Below, one piece after another: positions 37,146-44,474 of a stretch of 64,000 nucleotides of DNA. Source of the DNA: an uncultured Albidovulum sp. (lineage in GTDB: Bacteria > Pseudomonadota > Alphaproteobacteria > Rhodobacterales > Rhodobacteraceae). The stretch is from contig CAJYAD010000021.1 of assembly GCA_913064775.1 (NCBI GenBank), forward strand, positions 1-64,000. The letters are read 5' to 3'. Within the stretch, counting starts at the first letter, position 1, and each line of letters starts with the position of its first letter. A program made the position numbers and the translations under genes. Below the pieces are notes generated by a model. It saw only the letters and a program-made list of their open reading frames with translations, had not been told where the DNA came from and ran no database searches.

Positions 37146-37772
37146 CTAATCGCGCCGCTGCACGCCGTAGCGCGACATGAACATCTCGACGGCGCCCCTG
37201 ACGATGCCGTCGCGCCGCTTTGCGGAAAAGGTCTCGTCTAGATGGAACAGCCGGCGGACATGCACCTCGGCGCGGCACAATTCGGCGAATTGCGCCGCCG
37301 CCAAGGGGATGTCGTCGATCGCCAGCTGACCCCGCGCGATGGCCCCCTCCAGATAGGCGATCAGCCGCTGCCGCACGAGGCCGGGGCCGGATTTGTAGAA
37401 TTCATGCCCGACTTCGGGAAACCGCTCGGCCTCGGCCACGCAGACCCGAAACACGCTGCGCCCAAAATCCGAAGACGCCAGTTCCGCGATCCGGCGACCG
37501 GCGATCATCAGCACCATCTCGGGCGCTGAATCGGTGTCGTCGAATTCCACCGCCGTTTCGGCCTGGCGGCGGCATTCGCCCTTCGCCACCTCCAGAAACA
37601 ACAGCCGTTTGTCGGGGAAATAGCTGTAGAGCGTGGCCTTCGACACCCCGGCCTCACGCGTGATGTCGTCGACGCTGGCGCCGTCGAAGCCGTCGCGCAG
37701 GAACACCGTTCGCGCGCCTTCGAGGACTTGGTCGAACTTTCGTCCGCGCTTGACCCTGGATACCGTCGTCAT
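37146..37772 (-). CDS. TetR-family transcriptional regulator
   Basis: The 208-residue protein has a basic N-terminal helix-turn-helix (FDQVLEGARTVFLRDGFDGASVDDITREAGVSKATLYSYFPDKRLLFLEV) and a TetR C-terminal domain with RRIAELASSDFGRSVFRVCVAEAERFPEVGHEFYKSGPGLVRQRLIAYLEGAI, similar to AcrR/TetR_C regulators. The ATG at 37770-37772 follows a GGGGGGATT site; the longer frame to 37913 is not supported. It diverges from mbfA across 190 nt, but since mbfA carries its own Irr-like box, TetR control of mbfA is not implied. Ligand unknown. Confidence 0.88.
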   Translation of the reverse strand: MTTVSRVKRGRKFDQVLEGARTVFLRDGFDGASVDDITREAGVSKATLYSYFPDKRLLFLEVAKGECRRQAETAVEFDDTDSAPEMVLMIAGRRIAELASSDFGRSVFRVCVAEAERFPEVGHEFYKSGPGLVRQRLIAYLEGAIARGQLAIDDIPLAAAQFAELCRAEVHVRRLFHLDETFSAKRRDGIVRGAVEMFMSRYGVQRRD

Positions 37773-37932
37773 AATCCCCCCTATGTCCGGACAATAGACC
37801 GCTTGGTTCAGTTCCGGCAAGCTCTCTGCGCCAGGCCAACCGGTCACAGCGGCTTTCGCCGTGCGAACGAGCGCCCCACAAAATCGTGAGGCAAGCGCCG
37901 GGGCGTCTTGCATCGCCCGGACAGAATGTTAA

Positions 37933-37949
37933 TTTGGAATAATTCTAAT
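37933..37949 (+). promoter_or_regulatory. Irr-box (ICE-like) operator of mbfA
   Basis: TTTGGAA-TAA-TTCTAAT lies 14 nt before the mbfA ATG and closely matches the iron-control element TTTAGAA-N3-TTCTAAA bound by Irr (12 of 14 arm positions). Irr represses mbfA under iron limitation in other alphaproteobacteria, and an operator overlapping the start region fits repression. Confidence 0.7.
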
Positions 37950-37962
37950 TTAGGAGAGCCCG

Positions 37963-38943
37963 ATGATCCCCGGTGTCAGTGGCGGCAGGCGCCGTTTCTC
38001 GGACCTGTCAGAGCAGGAAATCCTCGCCCTGGCGATCTCGTCCGAGGAAGATGACGCGCAGATCTACCGCACCTATGCCGCCCGTCTGCGCAGCGGCTTT
38101 TCGGCCTCGGCCGCGATCTTCGACGGGATGGCGAAAGAGGAAGACGAACACCGCCGCCTGCTGGTCGAGCTGCACCAAAGCCGCTTCGGCGACACGATCC
38201 CGCTGATTCGGCGCGAGCATGTGGCCGGGTTCTACGCCCGTCGGCCGATCTGGCTGGTCGAGAACCTCGGGATCGAGACGATCCGCGACGAGGCCGAGGC
38301 GATGGAGCATCAGGCCGAACGCTTCTACCGCAAGGCCGCCGCCCAGACCCAGGACGCGGCCACCCGCAAGCTGCTGGGCGATCTGGCCGCCGCCGAATCG
38401 CATCACGGAGAGCTGGCCGAAAAGCTGAAGGCAGAGCATCTGGACGACGACACCAAGGGCGTCGAAGAGCGCGCCTCACGGCGTCAGTTCATCCTGACCT
38501 GGGTGCAGCCCGGCGTGGCGGGGTTGATGGATGGCTCGGTCTCGACCCTGGCGCCGGTCTTCGCCGCCGCCTTCGCCACCCGCGACCCGCATCAGACGCT
38601 GCTGGTGGGCCTGGCCTCGGCGGTGGGTGCCGGCATCTCGATGGGCTTTGCCGAATCGGTGGGCGACGATGGCGAGATTTCGGGCCGTGGCAGCCCGCTG
38701 AAGCGGGGCATGGCCTCGGGGATCATGACGGCGATTGGCGGGCTGGGCCATGCGCTGCCGTATCTGATCGCGGATTTCTGGACCGCGACGATGGTCGCCA
38801 TGGTGGTCGTGGTGATCGAACTTTGGGTGATCGCCTGGATTCAGAACAAGTTCATGCAGACCCCGTTCTTCCGCGCCGCCTTGCAAGTGGTGCTGGGCGG
38901 TGCTCTGGTCTTCGCGACCGGCGTTTTGATCGGCGGCGGCTGA
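37963..38943 (+). CDS. mbfA: Membrane-bound ferritin MbfA (ferritin-like domain plus VIT1 domain)
   Basis: MbfA exports iron from the cytoplasm and protects against iron and peroxide stress. The 326-residue protein has an N-terminal rubrerythrin/ferritin-like domain with metal-ligand Glu and His residues (AISSEEDDAQIYRTYA, MAKEEDEHRRLLVELH, EAEAMEHQAERFYRKAA, AAAESHHGELAEKL). The C-terminal half is a VIT1-like membrane domain of about five segments (VQPGVAGLMDGSVSTLAPVFAAAFA..., SAVGAGISMGFAESVGDDGEISGRGS). The ATG follows TTTAGGAGAGCCCG. An Irr-type box just upstream supports iron regulation. The deiodinase-like flavoprotein gene follows 23 nt later. Confidence 0.93.
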   Translation: MIPGVSGGRRRFSDLSEQEILALAISSEEDDAQIYRTYAARLRSGFSASAAIFDGMAKEEDEHRRLLVELHQSRFGDTIPLIRREHVAGFYARRPIWLVENLGIETIRDEAEAMEHQAERFYRKAAAQTQDAATRKLLGDLAAAESHHGELAEKLKAEHLDDDTKGVEERASRRQFILTWVQPGVAGLMDGSVSTLAPVFAAAFATRDPHQTLLVGLASAVGAGISMGFAESVGDDGEISGRGSPLKRGMASGIMTAIGGLGHALPYLIADFWTATMVAMVVVVIELWVIAWIQNKFMQTPFFRAALQVVLGGALVFATGVLIGGG

Positions 38944-38966
38944 GCCAGGATTTGGGGGGGCGGCGG

Positions 38967-39662
38967 ATGTATTCGAAAGACGATCTGGACTACCGCCCCC
39001 TGCCCCTGCCCGACCGGGTACAACTGCCGCCCGAGGCATCGCTTGCCCAGGCCCGCGCCTTTCGCGACTACATGAAAAAGCGCCATTCGGTGCGCCACTT
39101 CGCCCCCACTCCGGTGGCCGAAGAGGTGATCGCCGCCTGTATCGAGGCCGCCGCCTCTGCGCCTTCGGGCGCCAATCACCAGCCCTGGCATTTCGTGGCG
39201 ATCGCCGACCCGGCCGTGAAGGCCCGGATCCGCGCCGCCGCCGAAGAGGAAGAGCGCGCCTTCTACGCCGGTGGCGCGGGCGACGAATGGCTGCGCGCGC
39301 TAGAGCCGATCGGCACCGGCGCCGAGAAGCCGCATCTGGAAATCGCCCCTTGGCTGATCGTGGTCTTCGCCCAGCGCTGGGGCGTGACCGCCGAGGGCGC
39401 GCGCTACAAGCATTACTATGTGCCCGAAAGCGTGGGCATCGCCACCGGGATGCTGATCGCGGCGATCCATCACGCGGGGCTGGTCTGTCTGGAACACACG
39501 CCCAATCCGATGAAGTTCCTGCCCGAGCTATGCGGCCGCCCGGCCGCCGAGAAGGCGGTGATGATCCTGCCGGTGGGCTACCCTGCCGAAGACGCGACCG
39601 TGCCGGCGGCGGCAAAGCTGAAGAAGCCGCGCGCGCAGATCATGAGCGTCCTCAAAGGCTAG
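38967..39662 (+). CDS. Nitroreductase-family protein resembling iodotyrosine deiodinase
   Basis: The 231-residue flavoprotein has the FMN-binding start MKKRHSVRHFAPTPVAEEVIAACIEAAASAPSGANHQPWHFVAI and the deiodinase-type segment RAAAEEEERAFYAGGAGDEWLRALEPIGTGAEKPHLEIAPWLIVVFAQRWG, then KHYYVPESVGIATGMLIAAIHHAGLVCLEHTPNP and a late VGYPAEDA. This lid region (E, Y and K around EEEERAFY..EW and EKP) is characteristic of iodotyrosine-deiodinase homologues, which reductively dehalogenate tyrosine derivatives with FMN. Bacterial members are known but their physiological substrate is often not. It follows mbfA closely on the same strand. Confidence 0.85.
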   Translation: MYSKDDLDYRPLPLPDRVQLPPEASLAQARAFRDYMKKRHSVRHFAPTPVAEEVIAACIEAAASAPSGANHQPWHFVAIADPAVKARIRAAAEEEERAFYAGGAGDEWLRALEPIGTGAEKPHLEIAPWLIVVFAQRWGVTAEGARYKHYYVPESVGIATGMLIAAIHHAGLVCLEHTPNPMKFLPELCGRPAAEKAVMILPVGYPAEDATVPAAAKLKKPRAQIMSVLKG

Positions 39663-39720
39663 AAATTCCGACGCGGGGCCTTGCATCCTGCGCCAGGACA
39701 TGAACTTTCTTGCCTCTGGC

Positions 39721-39746
39721 GGGGATATTTTTTCCAGAAAGAAGGG
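39721..39746 (+). repeat. Single copy of the dispersed GGGGATATTT...CCAGAAAGAAGG element
   Basis: GGGGATATTTTTTCCAGAAAGAAGG repeats the arm of the hairpin at 27321-27375. It lies between the deiodinase-like gene and the AEC carrier, 15 nt before the AEC start. A partial inverse (CTTTCTTGCCTCTGG) just upstream could pair with it to form an imperfect hairpin. Confidence 0.65.
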
Positions 39747-39760
39747 TCAGTCGGGCGGAA

Positions 39761-40702
39761 ATGATCGACATTCTCATCCGGACCCTGCCGTTCTTCGCGA
39801 TCATCGGGCTTGGCTATTGGGCCGGGCGCACGCGGTTCTTCACCGAAGAGGCGACCGCCTATCTCACGAAATTCGTGTTCTACTTTCCGCTGTCGGCGAT
39901 GCTGTTTCGATTCTCGTCGAACCTGTCGCTGGGGGATGTCTATTCCACCCGCTTCGCGCTGGCCTATCTGACCGGCTGCATCACCGTCTATCTGCTGGCC
40001 ACCGCGGTCGCGGTTTTCCGGCGGCTGAGCCTGGGCGAGGCCGCGATCGAGGCGCAATGCGCGATCATCGGCAACACCGGCTTTCTGGGCGTGCCGATGC
40101 TGACCGCGATCATGGGCAAGCAGGCCGCCGGGCCGATCCTACTGTGCCTGTCGATCGACCTGATCGTGTTCTCGTCGCTGTTCACGCTGTTGATCAATCT
40201 GGCGCGGTCGGGGCGGGTGACGCTGCGGGTGTTCAAGGTGATCGGCAAGGGCCTGCTGGGCAATCCGATGATCGTGTCGATGGGGGCGGGGCTGATCTGG
40301 GCCTCGACGGGCGCGCCGGTGCCCGGGCCGCTGAACGATTTCGCCGGGCTTCTGGGCGCCGCCGCCACGCCCGGGGCGCTGTTCGCCATCGGGGCGTCGC
40401 TGGCGTCAAAATCGGCGGAACGGATGCAGGTGGCGGGGTGGCTTTCGTTTTGCAAGCTGGTGCTGCACCCCTCGGCCGTCGCCATCTCGGCCTTGCTGAT
40501 CTTCCACGTCGATCTGGCCTCGGCCTCTGTCATGATCGCCGCCGCCTCGCTTCCGGTCGCTGGCAATGTCTATATGCTGGCGCAGCACTACGGGGTCGCG
40601 CCACAGCGCGTTTCGGCCTCGATCCTGATTTCTACGGTGGTGTCGATCCTGACCGTTCCGTTCGTCATCGCCTGGGTGGATATGTTACAAGGAACATCAT
40701 GA
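39761..40702 (+). CDS. AEC-family transporter
   Basis: The 313-residue membrane protein belongs to the auxin efflux carrier family of small organic-acid or metabolite transporters. It has about ten hydrophobic segments with the conserved opening ILIRTLPFFAIIGLGYWAGRTRFFTEEATAYLTKFVFYFPLSAMLF, GNTGFLGVPMLTAIMG in the middle and SLPVAGNVYMLAQHYG near the end. I use the ATG at 39761 after GGGCGGAA. Its stop overlaps the fghA start (ATGA), making it the first gene of a six-gene coupled operon. The substrate is unknown. Confidence 0.88.
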   Translation: MIDILIRTLPFFAIIGLGYWAGRTRFFTEEATAYLTKFVFYFPLSAMLFRFSSNLSLGDVYSTRFALAYLTGCITVYLLATAVAVFRRLSLGEAAIEAQCAIIGNTGFLGVPMLTAIMGKQAAGPILLCLSIDLIVFSSLFTLLINLARSGRVTLRVFKVIGKGLLGNPMIVSMGAGLIWASTGAPVPGPLNDFAGLLGAAATPGALFAIGASLASKSAERMQVAGWLSFCKLVLHPSAVAISALLIFHVDLASASVMIAAASLPVAGNVYMLAQHYGVAPQRVSASILISTVVSILTVPFVIAWVDMLQGTS

Positions 40703-41529
40703 AGACCATTTCCGAAAACCGCTGCTTCGGTGGCGTGCAGGGGGTCTATGCCCACCAATCCGCGGTTTGCGGCTGCGACATGACCTTCGGTCTGTTCCTG
40801 CCGGCTGAGGCACGCGACGGCCCCGTGCCGCTGCTGTGGTACCTGTCGGGCCTGACCTGCACCCATGAGAACGCCATGGTGAAGGCCGGCGCCCAGACCT
40901 GGGCCGCAGAGCAGGGCATCGCGCTGATCTTCCCCGACACCAGCCCCCGCGGCGAGGGCGTGGCCGATGATGAAGCCTACGACCTGGGCCAGGGCGCGGG
41001 CTTCTACGTCAACGCCAGCCAAACCCCCTGGGCGCCGCATTTCCAGATGTGGGATTACATCGCCGAGGAACTTCCGCGCCTGGTCTTCGACGCCTTCCCG
41101 CTGGAGCCCGAGCGCCAGTCGATCACCGGCCATTCCATGGGCGGCCATGGCGCGCTGACGCTGGCGATGACCCTGCCGGATCGCTACCGCTCGGTCTCGG
41201 CCTTCGCGCCGATCGCGCATCCCACGGCCTCGGATTGGGGGCGCAAGCAACTGGGTGCCTATCTTGGCCCGGATCAGGCCGCCTGGGCGCCGCATGACGC
41301 CACGCTATTGATGCGCGACAAGGGCTTCGACCGGCCCTTGCTGATCGATCAGGGCACCGAGGACCAGTTCCTAGACCTGCTCAAACCCGAGGCCCTGGCC
41401 GAGGCGATGGCAGCCGCCCGTGCGCCCGGCGCATTCCGGATGCAGAAAGGTTATGACCACAGCTATTTCTTCGTCGCGAGCTTCATGGAGGATCACATCG
41501 CCTTCCATGCCGAGGCACTTTACAGCTGA
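40699..41529 (+). CDS. fghA: S-formylglutathione hydrolase
   Basis: This enzyme hydrolyses S-formylglutathione to formate and glutathione in formaldehyde detoxification. The 276-residue esterase-D-type protein has [22 protein letters not shown], the nucleophile Ser in [13 protein letters not shown], a downstream Asp ([10 protein letters not shown]) and the catalytic His in KGYDHSYFF, with PDTSPRGEG also conserved. It overlaps AEC upstream by four bases and the UPF0178 gene downstream by one base. No glutathione-dependent formaldehyde dehydrogenase is adjacent, which is unusual for this gene. Confidence 0.95.
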   Translation: MKTISENRCFGGVQGVYAHQSAVCGCDMTFGLFLPAEARDGPVPLLWYLSGLTCTHENAMVKAGAQTWAAEQGIALIFPDTSPRGEGVADDEAYDLGQGAGFYVNASQTPWAPHFQMWDYIAEELPRLVFDAFPLEPERQSITGHSMGGHGALTLAMTLPDRYRSVSAFAPIAHPTASDWGRKQLGAYLGPDQAAWAPHDATLLMRDKGFDRPLLIDQGTEDQFLDLLKPEALAEAMAAARAPGAFRMQKGYDHSYFFVASFMEDHIAFHAEALYS

Positions 41530-41975
41530 TGGTGATCTATGTGGATGCCGATGCCTGCCCCGTCAAAGCCGAGGCCGAGCGCGTGGCGACCCGCCATGGG
41601 CTGGAGCTGTATCTGGTGTCGAACGGCGGGCTGCGGCCCTCGTCCAATCCGCTGGTGAAAATGATCTATGTGACCGAGGGCCCCGACGAGGCCGACAAAT
41701 GGATCGCCGAGCGGGCGGGCCCGGCGGATGTGGTGGTGACGAACGACATCCCGCTGGCCGCGCGCTGCGTCGAGGCCGGCGCGCGGGTGGTGAAGGCCAA
41801 TGGCGAGGCGCTGACCCCGGCCAATATCGGCCCCGTGCTGGCGACCCGCGATCTGATGACCGACCTGCGCGCCGCAGATCCATTCCGGCAGGGCGGCGGC
41901 CGGCCGTTTTCCAAGGCCGACAGGTCGCGCTTCCTCGACGGGCTGGAGCGCGCGATCCGGGAGGCCGCAAAATGA
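41529..41975 (+). CDS. UPF0178 (YaiI/YqxD) family protein
   Basis: The 148-residue protein has the family opening [66 protein letters not shown] and the C-terminal [22 protein letters not shown]. The fold is PIN-like with acidic residues in DADACP and TNDIPLA, suggesting nuclease-type chemistry, but no activity is established. The ATG overlaps the fghA stop by one base (TGATG). It overlaps the HAD gene downstream by four bases. Confidence 0.93.
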   Translation: MVIYVDADACPVKAEAERVATRHGLELYLVSNGGLRPSSNPLVKMIYVTEGPDEADKWIAERAGPADVVVTNDIPLAARCVEAGARVVKANGEALTPANIGPVLATRDLMTDLRAADPFRQGGGRPFSKADRSRFLDGLERAIREAAK

Positions 41976-42610
41976 CCATCGGCGCGGTGATCTTCGACAT
42001 CGGCAACGTGCTGATCGAATGGCAGCCGGAACGGTATTTCGACCGAAAGTTCGGAAAAGCCGCCCGAGAGGAAATGTTCGCGGCGACAGAGCCGCTGACA
42101 TTGCACGACGCTTGGGACCGTGGGGCCGATTTCCGAATGGTCGTTCGGGAACACGCGAACCGCTACCCCGATTTCGCCGCGATGATCCTGTGTTGGCACG
42201 ATGACTGGCTGGACATCGTCGGCCCTGAAATCCCCGGTTCCGTCAGGCTATTGCGCGCGCTACGGGCAAAGGGCGTACCAGTTTTCGCCTTGTCAAATTT
42301 CGGTGTAGGCAATTTCGCGCTGACCGAGAACCGCTATGTATGCCTTACCGAATTCGACCGGCGTTACATCTCGGGCCAGCTGCGGACGGCAAAGCCCGAC
42401 GCGCGGATCTACGAGATGGTCGAGACCGATTGCGGGGCTGATTGGGGGATCGCGCCGGAGCAGCTTCTGTTCACCGACGACCGACCCGAGAACATTACCG
42501 CCGCCGCAACGCGCGGCTGGGCGACACATCTGTTTCAGGGACCCGGAGGGCTGGCCGACCGGCTGGTCCGCGAAGGGCTTCTGACCGAAAAGGAGGCAGG
42601 ACAAGAATGA
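41972..42610 (+). CDS. HAD-superfamily hydrolase
   Basis: The 212-residue protein has HAD motif [14 protein letters not shown] (nucleophile Asp), motif [10 protein letters not shown], a motif III Lys in [12 protein letters not shown] and motif [20 protein letters not shown]. The arrangement is that of class I HAD enzymes close to haloacid dehalogenases and sugar-phosphate phosphatases; the substrate cannot be told. The ATG at 41972 overlaps the preceding stop (ATGA), and its own stop overlaps the next start in the same way. Confidence 0.9.
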   Translation: MTIGAVIFDIGNVLIEWQPERYFDRKFGKAAREEMFAATEPLTLHDAWDRGADFRMVVREHANRYPDFAAMILCWHDDWLDIVGPEIPGSVRLLRALRAKGVPVFALSNFGVGNFALTENRYVCLTEFDRRYISGQLRTAKPDARIYEMVETDCGADWGIAPEQLLFTDDRPENITAAATRGWATHLFQGPGGLADRLVREGLLTEKEAGQE

Positions 42611-43524
42611 AAATCGATTACATCGGCCCCGAGGCCGAATCGAAGCTGAAATGGGTACCGCTGACCGAAGCGCTCAAGGCCGGGCATGCGCGGCCCCGGG
42701 CCAAGCTCAGCGATGTGCTGCTGGAACGCGGCGCCGACAAGATGCTGTCGCGCTCGGCCTGGATCGACGGGATGGGCCTTGCGGTGAAGACCGCGACGAT
42801 CTTCCCGGGCAACCGCGCCCATGGCAAGCCGGCGCTCAGCGGCAGCGTGTCGCTGTTTTCCGACACCGACGGCGATCTCGAAGCCTTCATCGACTTCAAG
42901 CTGCTGACCAAATGGAAGACCGCCGGTGACAGCCTGCTGGCGGCGCGGCTGCTGGCGCGGCCCGACAGCCGGGTAATCCTGATCGTCGGCGCGGGTGCGG
43001 TGGGGCGGTCGATGCTGCATGCCTACCGCAGCGTCTTCCCGCATGCGCAATACCTGATCTGGAACCGCACCATGTCGGCGGCGGCGCGGCTGGCCGATGA
43101 GGTGCCCGGCGCCCTGACCACCACCAATCTGGAACAGGCGGTGCGCGGCGCCGACATCATCGCCACCGCGACGATGTCCGACGCCCCGGTGATTCAGGGC
43201 AAATGGCTGCGCCGCGGCACCCATCTGGACCTGATCGGCGCCTATACGCCCGAGATGCGCGAAGTCGACGACGAAACCCTGCGCCGCGCCCGCATCTTCG
43301 TCGATTCCCGCGACACGACGCTGGGCCATATCGGCGAGCTGAAGATCCCGCTAGAGGCCGGGACGATCGAATACAGCGACGTGATCGCGGATTTCTACGA
43401 CATCGAGAAGGGCCTGTTCGCCCGCACCGATCCCGACGAGATCACGCTGTGCAAGAACGGCGGCGGCGCGCATCTGGATCTGATGACCGCACGCCATATC
43501 CTAGAGGCCGCGCGCAGGAAATGA
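42607..43524 (+). CDS. Ornithine cyclodeaminase / mu-crystallin family protein
   Basis: The 305-residue protein has the family N-terminal domain (LSRSAWIDGMGLAVKTATIFPGNRAHGKPALSGSVSLFSDTDGDLEAFID) with the substrate-region Lys, and an NAD(P)-binding Rossmann domain (VILIVGAGAVGRSMLHAYRSVFP, DIIATATMSDAPVIQGKWLRRGTHLDLIGAY). Members include ornithine cyclodeaminase, alanine dehydrogenase and ketimine reductases; the exact reaction is not clear from sequence. Overlaps on both sides (ATGA) place it fifth in the coupled operon. Confidence 0.88.
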   Translation: MKIDYIGPEAESKLKWVPLTEALKAGHARPRAKLSDVLLERGADKMLSRSAWIDGMGLAVKTATIFPGNRAHGKPALSGSVSLFSDTDGDLEAFIDFKLLTKWKTAGDSLLAARLLARPDSRVILIVGAGAVGRSMLHAYRSVFPHAQYLIWNRTMSAAARLADEVPGALTTTNLEQAVRGADIIATATMSDAPVIQGKWLRRGTHLDLIGAYTPEMREVDDETLRRARIFVDSRDTTLGHIGELKIPLEAGTIEYSDVIADFYDIEKGLFARTDPDEITLCKNGGGAHLDLMTARHILEAARRK

Positions 43525-44468
43525 GCTGGCTCGGCGGTCTCGGGCCTGTGCTGCTGGCCCTTGTTCTGCTTATTGTCGCCGCCCCGGCGCTGGCCGAGGC
43601 GCTGCGCCGCCCGGTCGACGCGCGGGCGCGGCGCGAAGCCAGCGGCGATGTCGCCGACCTTGGCGACGGGCAGACCTATTATGAATGGCGCGGCCCGTCG
43701 CGCGGGCCGGTCGTGGTCTGCGTGCATGGGCTGACGACGCCCTCCTATGTCTGGGCGCCGCTGGCCGAGGCGCTGGCGCTCAAGGGCTTTCGGGTGCTCA
43801 CCTACGACCTCTACGGCCGCGGGCTGTCGGACCGGCCAGCGGGGGTGCAGGATTCGGCCTTTTTCCTGCGTCAGCTGAAAGAACTGCTGGAAAATCAGCA
43901 AATCTCCAGCCACGTCACCTTGATGGGCTATTCCATGGGCGGCGCGATCGCCACCGCCTATGCGGCGCGCCACCCCGCGTTGGTCGACAAGCTGGTGCTG
44001 CTGGCGCCGGCGGGGCTGGGTCACCGGCTTAGCCCTTTCCTTGAATTCTGCCGCCGGGTGCCGGTGCTGGGCGACGCGGCGATACGGCTGTTTGGCAGCC
44101 TCGTCCACCGTGCCGGGCTTGGCCGGCAGCAGCCGGTCTCGGCCGCGGTGCCCGACATCCTAGCCCGCCAGCGCGGGGAAATGGCATGGCGCGGCACCCT
44201 GCCGGCAGTGCTGTCCAGCCAGCGCCACATGCTGGCGGAGAACCGTGAGGAAGATCACCGCCAGCTTTACCGCACCGGCCTGCCGATGCTGGCCGTCTGG
44301 GGCGAGGACGACGCGATCATCCCGCTGTCCGCCCTCGGCCGGCTGGCCCAGCTGAACCGCCATGTGCGGCAGGTCAGCCTGCCCGGAGCGGGCCATTCCC
44401 TGCCCTTCACCCACCCGCGCCAGATCATGGATGCGCTGTCGGACTTCCTGTCCGACGCCAGCCTCTAA
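43521..44468 (+). CDS. Alpha/beta hydrolase with N-terminal membrane anchor
   Basis: The 315-residue protein starts with a hydrophobic segment (LGPVLLALVLLIVAAPALAEAL) followed by an alpha/beta hydrolase fold: oxyanion-loop VVVCVHGLTTPSYVWAPLAEAL, nucleophile elbow LMGYSMGGAIATAYA, an acid in VWGEDDAIIPL and His in PGAGHSLPF. The N-terminus may be a signal anchor or a cleaved signal (after ALA), so it may act in the periplasm. It is the last gene of the operon, overlapping the cyclodeaminase gene by four bases. Substrate unknown. Confidence 0.9.
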   Translation: MSWLGGLGPVLLALVLLIVAAPALAEALRRPVDARARREASGDVADLGDGQTYYEWRGPSRGPVVVCVHGLTTPSYVWAPLAEALALKGFRVLTYDLYGRGLSDRPAGVQDSAFFLRQLKELLENQQISSHVTLMGYSMGGAIATAYAARHPALVDKLVLLAPAGLGHRLSPFLEFCRRVPVLGDAAIRLFGSLVHRAGLGRQQPVSAAVPDILARQRGEMAWRGTLPAVLSSQRHMLAENREEDHRQLYRTGLPMLAVWGEDDAIIPLSALGRLAQLNRHVRQVSLPGAGHSLPFTHPRQIMDALSDFLSDASL

Positions 44469-44474
44469 GCCGCC

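Noticed and set aside
37928-37942. TTAA-N7-TAAT upstream of mbfA as a CtrA box
   Set aside because: It overlaps the much better Irr-type palindrome and matches the CtrA consensus poorly in the second half-site.
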